Origin: Flavobacteriales bacterium
GTDB taxonomy: Bacteria > Bacteroidota > Bacteroidia > Flavobacteriales_F > PHOS-HE28
DNA length: 64,000 bases
Direction: 5' to 3'
Assembly: GCA_016788295.1 (NCBI GenBank)
Contig: JAEUSY010000012.1
Coordinates: 23,229-87,228, forward strand
The position numbers and the translations under genes are program-made. Within the stretch, counting starts at the first letter, position 1; each line of letters starts with the position of its first letter. Below are positions 46,385 to 54,293 of this stretch, piece by piece. Under the pieces are notes generated by a model that was not told where the DNA came from, did no database searches, and saw nothing but the letters and a program-made list of their open reading frames with translations.

Positions 46385-46391
46385 TACCTTG
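46385..46391 (+). promoter_or_regulatory. Candidate -7 box (TACCTTG) for the DUF5706 gene
   Basis: TAnnTTG lies 23 nt upstream of the ATG at 46414. Related boxes precede the cold-shock and OmpH-like genes. Confidence 0.35.
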
Positions 46392-46413
46392 TCGGTCGCA
46401 AAGCAGCACCGAC

Positions 46414-47013
46414 ATGGAGAGCAACGCCCCCGTCATGAACGACCCTGTACCCAGCGGACAGCCCATGCCGATGCGGTACGAGGATGTGGACCCCTACATC
46501 GCGGACCATCGCGACCAGCTGCTGATGCAAACGCGGTGGAACCTGATGACCGCGAGCCAGATGAGCGACCTGAAGGCCAACCTGATGCTCACGCTTTCGG
46601 CCGTGATGCTCCAGTTCGCCTTGGTGAAGGTCTCCGACCATTCGCTCACAGGGCCCGCAGCGCATTACTGGGTGATCGCGATCGGTGCGCTAATGACCAT
46701 CATTCTTAGTGCATGGTCCACGGTGCCCAAGAGCCCCTTGATCCAGAAGGAATTGCCGGACACCGGTAGCACACAGGTGCCCTTCAACATCCTGCACTTC
46801 ACCAACTTTATCCAACTGAGCCTGCCCGAGTTCAAGCGGCACATGCACCATGTGATGAGCTCGCCACCGCGCACGCATGATGCCATATTGGAGGAGCTGC
46901 ACGCGCACGGCCGCTTCATTTCGCGCCGCAAGTACCTTCCGCTGCGACTGGCCTACCTCACCTTCCTGCTCACCTGGCTGGTGGGTGCCGCGCTCTACCT
47001 GGCCGAAGGCTGA
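46414..47013 (+). CDS. DUF5706 (Pycsar effector TM-like) membrane protein, 199 aa
   Basis: A soluble N-terminus is followed by SDLKANLMLTLSAVMLQFAL and a helix WVIAIGALMTIILSAW. The next segment is FNILHFTNFIQLSLPEFKRH, and the C-terminus has RRKYLPLRLAYLTFLLTWLV. This layout of helix pair, FxxFxxLSxxEF segment and KYxxLRLAY helix matches DUF5706, used by Pycsar phage-defence membrane effectors. No pyrimidine cyclase or HD gene is adjacent, so a stand-alone role is equally possible. It may start at 46414 or at ATG 46435. Convergent with 46995-47870, overlapping by 19 nt. Confidence 0.72.
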   Translation: MESNAPVMNDPVPSGQPMPMRYEDVDPYIADHRDQLLMQTRWNLMTASQMSDLKANLMLTLSAVMLQFALVKVSDHSLTGPAAHYWVIAIGALMTIILSAWSTVPKSPLIQKELPDTGSTQVPFNILHFTNFIQLSLPEFKRHMHHVMSSPPRTHDAILEELHAHGRFISRRKYLPLRLAYLTFLLTWLVGAALYLAEG

Positions 47014-47870
47014 TCAGGCGCATCCCAGCCGGCCCTGATGAACCGTTGGGCATCGGGAAACTCCTTCCGCAATTCCTCGTCCACGCGGCGGAGCAGTTCG
47101 TTGATGGCCACCAGATGCTCGGCCTCCTCGGGCATCAGCTCCGCCACGGTCTCCCACGCCGCCACACTGCGCTGCACGATCTCCAGGCACAACTTGGCCG
47201 TGCCGTTCCAATCGCTTTGAAGGGGATCCATGTCCATGGCCTTCATCCACCCGGTATCCTCTAATTTGCCGCGAATGGCGCGCTGGCATTTCACATGCAG
47301 CATGGTCTTGAACCAACCGATCTCGTCCAGTGCCTCGCTGAGCACCAGTATTTCGGGCGTGCGCATTGCAGCGGCCATGCTCAGCTCCTGTTGACGATGA
47401 ACAAGGATGCCCTTCGCCGTGAGCATTTCCTCGCGGGGATCCAACCATTCATCCACAAGGTCCATATAGGCCATACCCATGTTGGATAGCGGATGCGCTT
47501 TCAAGGCCTGACGAGCCTTCTCCTCTTCACGCAATTCCTCTGCGGTAGGCTCCATGTCGGCGGGATCGAAGTCGAAGTCCAAGCCTCCTCCAGCATCGCC
47601 GTCGTCCTCCTCCTCGGTGTCGACCTCGTCATCCTCGTCCTCATCCTCCGCTTCCGATGGCGGCCTGTTCATCAGTTTCATCAGGCGTTCGCGCAGGTCC
47701 TCGGGGCGCCCGCTGACCACGGCATCCTCGGCCTCGCCCACATCGTCCACGTCCACGGCGCCCACGCGGCATTGCCGCACGAAACGGCACCGCTCGCAAC
47801 GCCGGTCGCAATAGTTGTACACACCAGGAATGAAGCCCTGTGCATCGGGGGCATGGATATCGTGCTCCAT
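46995..47870 (-). CDS. Acidic hypothetical protein with N-terminal Cys cluster, 291 aa
   Basis: The N-terminus holds NYCDRRCERCRFVRQCRV, a CxxxCxxCxxxxxC cluster that could bind zinc or an Fe-S centre. A strongly acidic stretch of D and E residues (about 68-105) follows. The remainder is helical (EWLDPREEMLTAKG, FKTMLHVKCQRAIRGKL, ELLRRVDEELRKEF). No signal peptide; cytoplasmic. I recall similar conserved hypotheticals in Bacteroidota but know of no function. A TAGCTTCGG box lies 3-11 nt before the ATG, so the transcript may be nearly leaderless. Confidence 0.8.
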   Translation of the reverse strand: MEHDIHAPDAQGFIPGVYNYCDRRCERCRFVRQCRVGAVDVDDVGEAEDAVVSGRPEDLRERLMKLMNRPPSEAEDEDEDDEVDTEEEDDGDAGGGLDFDFDPADMEPTAEELREEEKARQALKAHPLSNMGMAYMDLVDEWLDPREEMLTAKGILVHRQQELSMAAAMRTPEILVLSEALDEIGWFKTMLHVKCQRAIRGKLEDTGWMKAMDMDPLQSDWNGTAKLCLEIVQRSVAAWETVAELMPEEAEHLVAINELLRRVDEELRKEFPDAQRFIRAGWDAPDQPSAR

Positions 47871-47873
47871 GAT

Positions 47874-47882
47874 CCGAAGCTA
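47874..47882 (-). promoter_or_regulatory. Candidate -7 box (TAGCTTCGG)
   Basis: The motif is read on the minus strand with only 3 nt before the ATG at 47870. The same TAGCTTCG octamer lies upstream of the genes starting at 58848 and 63759. Confidence 0.4.
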
Positions 47883-47999
47883 GCACGCGGAACACCATCG
47901 GCGGCGTTCTGCGCACGGTGGGGTCACCTTTTGGCAAGTGTTGCATTAATGGTCAAAGGGCGACCACGCCAACAGACGAACGACCCAACACCCAGACCC

Positions 48000-49748
48000 A
48001 TGGCACGCACACTTCTTCTTCTCTTCAGCCTGTTCCTGGCCACGCTCGGTATGGCCACCACCACCGTTGTCGAATTGTACGTTCTTTTCGATAAGGACAA
48101 GAGCGTGCTGACACCTGCCAGCATTTTCCGGCTCGATAGCCTGATGGCCACGCTCACCCTGAACGGCGATCATGGCTTCACGGTGCATGGCCACACCGAC
48201 AGCGACGGCGACCAGGCCTACAACGACGCCCTTTCGCTGGCACGCGCCGAGGCCGTTGCGAACTACCTGGCAGGCAAGGGCGCCGATCGGCGGGTGATCA
48301 CGGTGGACCGCTACGGTGAGCGCGATCCGCTGGCCAGCAACCGAAACGAACATGGCATGGCCCTCAACCGCCGGGTGAAAGTGACCTTCACGCGCCACTA
48401 CTTCGCCGATACCGAGGAACTGCGTCGCGCACTGATGGAGGGCAGCATTCAACGCTTCACCATCGACCCCACGAAGGAGCAGACCATCGTGGGCGCGGCC
48501 GGTGTGCAGGTGCGGTTCGAGGCGGGTTCGTTCATTGATGCGCACGGCCGCGCTGTACAAGGTGCCGTGCAGGTTGAAATGACCGAGGCCGTTGGGCTGC
48601 AGGCCATGTTGGCGCACCAGCTGAGCACCCGCAGTGGCGAACGCATGTTGGAGACCGGCGGCATGCTGCGCGTGCAGGCCACCGACGAAAATGGCAATGC
48701 CCTGCGCCTCGCCGCTGCTTCCCCCATGAACGTGGCCGTACCCATGCAACAGAACAAGCCCGGCATGGAGCTTTTCCTGAGCAGCGATGGCACCGATTGG
48801 AACGCGACCGCGCAGCCGCTGAAGACCGTGACCGTAAGCACCTGGCGCGAACCACGCTACCCCACACCACCGCACCTCAGCTATAACCTGCCGGTATACG
48901 TGGAGAACATAAAAGGCAGGCCGGTGAAACCCGTTGAACCCGTGAAGCCCCGTGAACCGGTCGCCCCACGCCGTGAGAGCTACACCGCGTACAGCCCCTG
49001 GTGGACGTTCCTTGCGCCAAAGCGGGTGGAAGCGAAGAATGAAATGCGCTACGCCGCCGCTTTGGAACGGCATGCCGCTCAGATGCATAAGTACGAACGC
49101 AAAGTGGCCACCTATGAGGCCGAATGCAGCAGCTTTCCCGAGCGCCTGCTGCGCTACAACGAACGCATGGCCGCATGGCAGGAACAGAAGGCGGCCGAAT
49201 ACGCGGTCTGGTATGCGGACGTGTACAGCCCAATGCTTGATCGCTACAATGCGATGTACGCGCCCCAAAGGGCCCGCTACGATTCGTTGGTGGCCAATTG
49301 GAGCAAGGTGCGCGCCGAGAGCCTGCGCCAGTACACGCTGCGCGCCGATAGCATGGGCACGGCCGACATGGGTGGCCTTAACGCTTATGTGTTCAGCACG
49401 GCACAGCTCGGCTGGATCAATTGCGACCGCTTCATCAACCTGCCCGGATCGCAGAAGTACCAAGTGATCACCAAGGGCCAAGCACCCAAGCAGACCGAGG
49501 CCTTCGTGGTGTTCACAGGCATCCGCAGTATCCTGCGCATGGGCGAGAACGGCTGGGGCGAACTGGCCTCTCCGCCAGTGGCACGCAACGAACCGGCCGT
49601 GCTATTCGCGTACACCGTGATCGATGGAAGGGCCCATGTGTGCCGCAAGCCCATTTCACCCAACGAACGTCCCGCATTGGAGTTCGAAGCGAGCAGTTTC
49701 GCCGAGATCGGACAGCTACTGAAGGAGTTGGGACAACGGCCCGCTTAG
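48000..49748 (+). CDS. Envelope protein with N-terminal OmpA domain, 582 aa
   Basis: The start at ATG 48000 gives a signal peptide (TLLLLFSLFLATLGMA). An OmpA/MotB-like peptidoglycan-binding domain sits directly after it (about 22-135): VLFDKDKSVLTP, VHGHTDSDGDQAYNDALSLA, ADRRVITVDRYGERDPLAS. In most proteins this domain is C-terminal. The next part (about 150-280; AGVQVRFEAGSFIDAHGR, VQVEMTEAVGLQAMLA) resembles a ZU5-like beta domain. A P/K/V-rich stretch and a long charged helical section (RHAAQMHKYERKVATYEAEC) follow. Role: probably links the envelope to the cell wall; no T9SS tail is seen. Ends facing the helicase gene. Confidence 0.82.
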   Translation: MARTLLLLFSLFLATLGMATTTVVELYVLFDKDKSVLTPASIFRLDSLMATLTLNGDHGFTVHGHTDSDGDQAYNDALSLARAEAVANYLAGKGADRRVITVDRYGERDPLASNRNEHGMALNRRVKVTFTRHYFADTEELRRALMEGSIQRFTIDPTKEQTIVGAAGVQVRFEAGSFIDAHGRAVQGAVQVEMTEAVGLQAMLAHQLSTRSGERMLETGGMLRVQATDENGNALRLAAASPMNVAVPMQQNKPGMELFLSSDGTDWNATAQPLKTVTVSTWREPRYPTPPHLSYNLPVYVENIKGRPVKPVEPVKPREPVAPRRESYTAYSPWWTFLAPKRVEAKNEMRYAAALERHAAQMHKYERKVATYEAECSSFPERLLRYNERMAAWQEQKAAEYAVWYADVYSPMLDRYNAMYAPQRARYDSLVANWSKVRAESLRQYTLRADSMGTADMGGLNAYVFSTAQLGWINCDRFINLPGSQKYQVITKGQAPKQTEAFVVFTGIRSILRMGENGWGELASPPVARNEPAVLFAYTVIDGRAHVCRKPISPNERPALEFEASSFAEIGQLLKELGQRPA

Positions 49749-49789
49749 TGGGTGCAAGGCAGTGGGTCGGTGGGTCGGGAGGGGGCGTG

Positions 49790-52144
49790 CTACGCTCCCT
49801 CCTGTTCCGTTTCCTTCCGCACCCAGGCCTGCACCATGCGCAACTGCCCGTAGGTGTAGCGGTCCCCGAAGTTCGCGCGGGCATCGTTCAGGCCCTGGTC
49901 CGGGTGGGCACGCATCCAGTCGGCAATGGGATCGCGGTCCTCGGCCGGCATCAGGTCATCGATGCGCAGCACGTCCTCCGCAATACCGCGCGCCGCATGG
50001 CCTTCAATGGTACTCACGGACATGCCACGTTCCGCTGCGATCTCGGCCAGGCCCTTGCCCTCTTTGATCAGCACGTAGGTCTTTAAGTAGGTCTCGCCTT
50101 TCAGCTTCGGCTCCTTCTTCTCCTTGGCACCGCCCTTGGTCCTACGGGGCCTGCTCTCCACATCGGGCACCTCCCACTCTTCCGTGTCGCGCCTGCGCTT
50201 CCGGCCTGTCCTCAGGGTTGTTTCCGGCGCATGTTCGGCGGCCCACGACCGCACCTCCTGCACCAGACCGGTGCGTTGCGCAGCGATCCGCTTCTCGATG
50301 TCGGGCACGCGCTTCACTTCCTCTCCGTTGAGGATGCACCCGGTGATGTGCGCTGCCTTGGCCAGTTGCGTCAGCTTCTTCACCAGCATGCCGTCCAGCT
50401 CGCGCAGGTCGTCGCTGTATTGCTTGGTGCGGCTCAGCATTTCCACTTGGGCCAAGTGTTGCAGCAGTTCCTTCATGCCATCGGCCAGCAGTCCGGTGTA
50501 GTAGTCGCTGCCTTTGGCGATGCGGTCCAGCAAGGCCGCGCGGTCCTCGGCGTGCAGCAGGCGAAGCAACTGGCCCTGGAACTTGCGCGTGTTCTCCTCC
50601 TCGCGCTCCAGCTTCTCGCGGATGCGCGTGAGCGCGGTCTTCATGCTCTCATCCTCGAACTCGGCCACTTCGGTGTGGTCCTTCTGGATGTATGCCGCAC
50701 GTTTCAGCAGGTCGCCCAGGTCGAAGGTGCTGGTGAGCACGGCCTGCAGGTAGTGCCGCTGCTGATCGCGCAATTGCTCGGGAAGCGGTTGCTGCGTATG
50801 GCGGCTTTCGCTGAAGGCCATCACATCACGATCGGTGCTCACCACGGACGGATCGATCCGTGTGCGTAGGATGAGCCCTTCCAACGAGCGTAATCGCGAG
50901 AGCGCCACGTACACCTGGCCCGGTGCGAAAGCCTGCCCCACATCGATGATGGCCTTGTCGAAGGTGAGGCCCTGGCTCTTGTGCACGGTGATGGCCCACG
51001 CCAGCTTCACCGGGTATTGTTCAAAGGTGCCGAGCACCTGTTCCTTCTGTTCCTTGGTGATGGGGTCGATCACGTAGCGCTTGTTCTCCCAGGTCTCGCG
51101 CTTCAACTTGTAGGGCATGCCGGTGTCGATCATGCGCACCGTGATCACACCATCCGATATGGTCTCAACGCGTGCGAGCTTTCCATTGAAGTAGGCCTTC
51201 TCGGGATCATTGCGGGTGAACATGAGTTGCGCCCCTTCCTTCAGTGCAAGTTCGCGCAGCACGGGGAACATGCTCTCTGGGAACTCGCCTTCAACCGCGG
51301 CCTCGAAGCGTTTCAGTTCGCCGGGCAGCTTGTCCAGCGCACGTTGGTTCAGGTCGTCGGCCGTGCGGTTGTGGGTGGTGAGGGTGATGATGCCCTCGGT
51401 GTCCTCGTTGGCGAGTTGTGGACGGTAGTGCGTGTTCAGCTCCTTTACGTCCTCGGCGGTCACCTTGTTGTCGCGCAGGTTGTTCAGGATGCGGATGAAG
51501 CGATCGTCCTGTTGGCGGAAGATCTTGTCCAGTTCAATGTGTGCGTAGCCGCTCTCTTTCAACGCGCGGGCCTCGAAGAAGTGCATGCTGCCATACCAGC
51601 GCCGCAGCACGCTCCACTCTTCGTCCTTCACCACGGGCGGCAGTTGGAAAAGGTCGCCGATCATCAGCACCTGCGCGCCGCCGAAGGGTTGGCCCCAACG
51701 CTGGCGTACGCTGCGCATACGGAAATCGATGGCGTCCAGCACATCCGCGCGCAGCATGCTCACCTCATCGATGATCAACAGGTCCACATCACGCAGCACG
51801 TTGCGACGCAGGGCGTTCAGCGGATGGCGGCGGGTGAGCGTGCCCCGGTCGTGGAAGGCGCCGTACTCGGGAATATCGGGCGGCAGCTGTTGCTCGGGGA
51901 TGAAGGACCCGAAGGGCAGCAGGAACTGGCTGTGGATGGTGACACCTCCCGCGTTGAGCGCCGCGATGCCGGTGGGCGCCAGGATCACATAGCGCTTGTG
52001 GGTGCTGTTGGCCAGCCGCCGAAGGAAGGTGGTCTTGCCGGTGCCTGCTTTGCCCGTGAGGAAGACGTGGCGGTTCGTGCTGTTCACGAACTGGGCGGCC
52101 AGCACGGCCATTTCGGTCTCCACGTGATCTGCCGAGGCGGTCAT
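49790..52144 (-). CDS. PIF1-like AAA helicase with C-terminal helix-turn-helix part, 784 aa
   Basis: Walker A TGKAGTGKT starts at residue 30 and Walker B LLIIDEVSM follows. Other helicase blocks are QVLMIGDLFQLPPVV, TLTTHNRTADDLNQRAL, AWAITVHKSQGLTFDKAI and GQVYVALSRLRSLEGL. The last 200 residues hold a charged helical linker and a KGETYLKTYVLIKEGKGLAE domain of helix-turn-helix type (HTH_40-like, as in RecQ-type proteins). Expected to unwind DNA 5' to 3' in the cytoplasm. The frame extends to 52240, but codon use there looks noncoding; ATG 52144 or 52162 is preferred. It is divergent from ytxJ. Confidence 0.9.
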   Translation of the reverse strand: MTASADHVETEMAVLAAQFVNSTNRHVFLTGKAGTGKTTFLRRLANSTHKRYVILAPTGIAALNAGGVTIHSQFLLPFGSFIPEQQLPPDIPEYGAFHDRGTLTRRHPLNALRRNVLRDVDLLIIDEVSMLRADVLDAIDFRMRSVRQRWGQPFGGAQVLMIGDLFQLPPVVKDEEWSVLRRWYGSMHFFEARALKESGYAHIELDKIFRQQDDRFIRILNNLRDNKVTAEDVKELNTHYRPQLANEDTEGIITLTTHNRTADDLNQRALDKLPGELKRFEAAVEGEFPESMFPVLRELALKEGAQLMFTRNDPEKAYFNGKLARVETISDGVITVRMIDTGMPYKLKRETWENKRYVIDPITKEQKEQVLGTFEQYPVKLAWAITVHKSQGLTFDKAIIDVGQAFAPGQVYVALSRLRSLEGLILRTRIDPSVVSTDRDVMAFSESRHTQQPLPEQLRDQQRHYLQAVLTSTFDLGDLLKRAAYIQKDHTEVAEFEDESMKTALTRIREKLEREEENTRKFQGQLLRLLHAEDRAALLDRIAKGSDYYTGLLADGMKELLQHLAQVEMLSRTKQYSDDLRELDGMLVKKLTQLAKAAHITGCILNGEEVKRVPDIEKRIAAQRTGLVQEVRSWAAEHAPETTLRTGRKRRRDTEEWEVPDVESRPRRTKGGAKEKKEPKLKGETYLKTYVLIKEGKGLAEIAAERGMSVSTIEGHAARGIAEDVLRIDDLMPAEDRDPIADWMRAHPDQGLNDARANFGDRYTYGQLRMVQAWVRKETEQEGA

Positions 52145-52375
52145 CGGCCGCAAGTTCGGCATCGCTTCGGGAACGGGTGGACCAACAGGGGCGATCAGGG
52201 AAGAAGACAACGAGGCCCTGCTTTCAGGAGCATGCAACATGGGTTAAGGGTGAACAGAACGGCTCCGGGGATTGACGACTTTATCGTCACCGGCACTTGC
52301 CCAATATAATCGCAGCATCCGCCGTAGGCACATCACGTGACCGGCATCACCGTGCGAATAGCTCCCTGGACACTG

Positions 52376-52383
52376 ATCTTTGT
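52376..52383 (+). promoter_or_regulatory. Candidate -7 box (GATCTTTG, then TACC)
   Basis: One mismatch to TAnnTTTG, followed by TACC as in the box at 29884-29891, 10 nt before the YtxJ start at 52394. Confidence 0.35.
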
Positions 52384-52393
52384 ACCCGCACCC

Positions 52394-52738
52394 ATGAACT
52401 GGCTTCCCCTTACCAACCTGGCACAGCTCGACACGATCGACGCCGCTTCCGCAGAACGTCCCGTGCTCCTCTTCAAGCACAGCACGCGGTGCAGCATTTC
52501 AAGCGCTGCCCTCCATCGCCTGGAGAGCGCATGGACCAGCGGCGACGATGCCATGCACACGGCCTACTACCTGGACCTGCTGCGCCACCGCGACATCTCC
52601 AATGCCATTGCCGATCGGTACGATGTGGAGCATGCCTCACCCCAGGTGTTGGTGATCCGCAACGGAAAGTGCGTACACACCACTTCGCACCTCGGCATCA
52701 GTTACCGCGATGTGCGCTCGGTGCTCAGCGGTTCGTAG
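52394..52738 (+). CDS. ytxJ: YtxJ family bacillithiol-system thioredoxin-like protein, 114 aa
   Basis: The core VLLFKHSTRCSISSAALHRL (C33) is the YtxJ monothiol-type motif. TAYYLDLLRHRDISNAIA, then DVEHASPQVLVIRNG and ISYRDVRSVL complete a thioredoxin-like fold with the cis-proline in SPQ. YtxJ proteins are proposed to reduce bacillithiol mixed disulfides in Firmicutes and Bacteroidota. No bacillithiol synthesis gene is in the window. The start at 52394 fits the family length. The small secreted protein gene follows by 19 nt. Confidence 0.88.
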   Translation: MNWLPLTNLAQLDTIDAASAERPVLLFKHSTRCSISSAALHRLESAWTSGDDAMHTAYYLDLLRHRDISNAIADRYDVEHASPQVLVIRNGKCVHTTSHLGISYRDVRSVLSGS

Positions 52739-52757
52739 CGCTCAACTACCACCGACC

Positions 52758-53057
52758 ATGCGCAGGTTCTTTCCGTTGTTCGTCCGCTGCCTGTTCATCC
52801 TGATCGGTTCCGCAGGCATGATGCACGCCCAAGGCCAACCCCTGTTGCAGCCCGCCACATTGCCCGCAGTGGTGAAGGTGCCATTGCTCACGCCCGCTTC
52901 ACTGCCCTCGCCGTGGCGCTATGACCACCTGGGGCTGTTCTGCAAACTGGACGTGCAGTTGGAACGCAGGCTCCGTTTCCCGGTGCTGTTCCGACTGGGC
53001 GATCCCCTGCTCGTGGACGCGTGGGAAGGCAAGGGGCCGCTCCGCCACCTGCGCTGA
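52758..53057 (+). CDS. Small conserved secreted Bacteroidota protein, 99 aa
   Basis: A signal peptide (RRFFPLFVRCLFILIGSAGMMHAQ) is followed by a short mature part with YDHLGLFCKLDVQLERRL, FPVLFRLGDPLLVD and a closing EGKGPLR. The block FxCKLxxxxExxxxxPxxFRLG is, as I recall, conserved in many flavobacterial small proteins, with no function known. The open frame overlaps the YtxJ end in another frame; the real start is 52758, 19 nt after the ytxJ stop, so it may share that transcript. Confidence 0.7.
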   Translation: MRRFFPLFVRCLFILIGSAGMMHAQGQPLLQPATLPAVVKVPLLTPASLPSPWRYDHLGLFCKLDVQLERRLRFPVLFRLGDPLLVDAWEGKGPLRHLR

Positions 53058-53072
53058 ACCCCTGCAGTACGA

Positions 53073-54293
53073 TCAGTGCTGCACCAGCAGCTTCTGCACA
53101 CGGTCGCCGAGGCGCACGCTGTAAAGGCCCGCTTCCATGGAAGACACATCCAGGCGGATGCGATCGGCAGTGGTGGTGGTGGCGCTCACCAACCGTCCAG
53201 CGGCATCGCGCACCTCCATCACGACCGCACCGGTGAAACTTCCCTCACGAACGACCTCCACATAGGCGCTCGCCGGGTTGGGGTACAGGTTGAAACCACC
53301 GGCGCTCGCACGTTCGGCCATGCCGATGCTGATGTTGCTGATCTCGGTGATGCCCGTGCTGGTGGTCACCCAGATGTCGTTGTCGCCATCAACGGTGAGG
53401 CGGCGCACATTGGGACCGGCAAGGCCGTCGCTTTCCTCATACTGGCCCCACACGCCGTTGCTGTAGTAGCTAACGCCACCCACGGTAACGAGGTAGTCCA
53501 CGTACACGCCGGCCCACACACGGCCGCTCTGGTCGACCACCACATCGGTGATGGGGTTCAGCTCATCGGGCGGGGGAAGGATGAACACGTTCAGGTGGTC
53601 GGTGGTGTGCGTGTTGGAGGCGTTCAGCACGGAGATGCCCTCCGCTGTGCCCACCCACTTGTTCTGCGCTTCGTCGACCGCAATGCTGCGCACGCGGCCG
53701 GACACCAGCCCGTCAGCCGTTCCGATGGTGGTGAAGGTGGTACCGTTGTAGACCACCACACCGGCCAGGCCACCGCTGAAGAGCACATCGCCATTGCTGG
53801 CGAAGGCCACGTGCATGGCACCACCGAAGGGGATCTGCGGCGCGCCGAACGCCGTGAAGGTGCCACCCGTGTACTTCGTGGCACCGTTGATCGTGGCGAT
53901 CCACACATCGCCGTTGGGCGCTTGCTTGATGTTCTTCACCGCATCATCGCCCAGCCCGTTGGCGCTGGTGTAGGTGGTGTAGCTGCTGCCATCGTACACG
54001 CTCACACCGAAGTCGGTGCCCACCCATACGACGCCCGTGGTGGTCACTGCAATGGCATAGGTGTCGTTGTTCGCAAGGCCGGGGTGCGTGGTGGTGTTGT
54101 GTACCGTGAAGGTGCTGCCATCGAAGGCGGCCACACCCTGCGCCGTTGCGAACCACAACGTGCCATCGGGCGCCACGGCCACATCGCGCACATCGTCGCT
54201 TGGCAGGCCGTCGGCCGTGGTCCAGGAGGTGAAGGTCTGTGCGCTGAGCTGCAGGCTGAGCGCGAGCACGACGAGGGTAAGCAGTTGTTTCAT
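53073..54293 (-). CDS. Two-component-regulator-propeller-like T9SS protein, 406 aa
   Basis: A signal peptide (MKQLLTLVVLALSLQLSAQ) precedes a beta-propeller of ligand-sensor type. Repeated blades are SDDVRDVAVAPDGTLWFATA, DTYAIAVTTTGVVWVGTDFG, NIKQAPNGDVWIAT and VRSIAVDEAQNKWVGT. These blades resemble the reg_prop repeats of hybrid histidine kinases, but no kinase follows. A T9SS tail closes it (LYPNPASAYVEVVREG ... KLLVQH). Secreted, perhaps a sugar- or polymer-binding surface propeller. The start overlaps the CotH/lamin-tail stop by 4 nt; it is the third gene of an operon with 54290 and 56571. Confidence 0.88.
   Translation of the reverse strand: MKQLLTLVVLALSLQLSAQTFTSWTTADGLPSDDVRDVAVAPDGTLWFATAQGVAAFDGSTFTVHNTTTHPGLANNDTYAIAVTTTGVVWVGTDFGVSVYDGSSYTTYTSANGLGDDAVKNIKQAPNGDVWIATINGATKYTGGTFTAFGAPQIPFGGAMHVAFASNGDVLFSGGLAGVVVYNGTTFTTIGTADGLVSGRVRSIAVDEAQNKWVGTAEGISVLNASNTHTTDHLNVFILPPPDELNPITDVVVDQSGRVWAGVYVDYLVTVGGVSYYSNGVWGQYEESDGLAGPNVRRLTVDGDNDIWVTTSTGITEISNISIGMAERASAGGFNLYPNPASAYVEVVREGSFTGAVVMEVRDAAGRLVSATTTTADRIRLDVSSMEAGLYSVRLGDRVQKLLVQH

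Noticed and set aside
49749..49789. Terminator between the OmpA-type gene and the helicase gene
   Set aside because: The gap holds G-rich direct repeats (GTGGGTC) but no stable inverted repeat.
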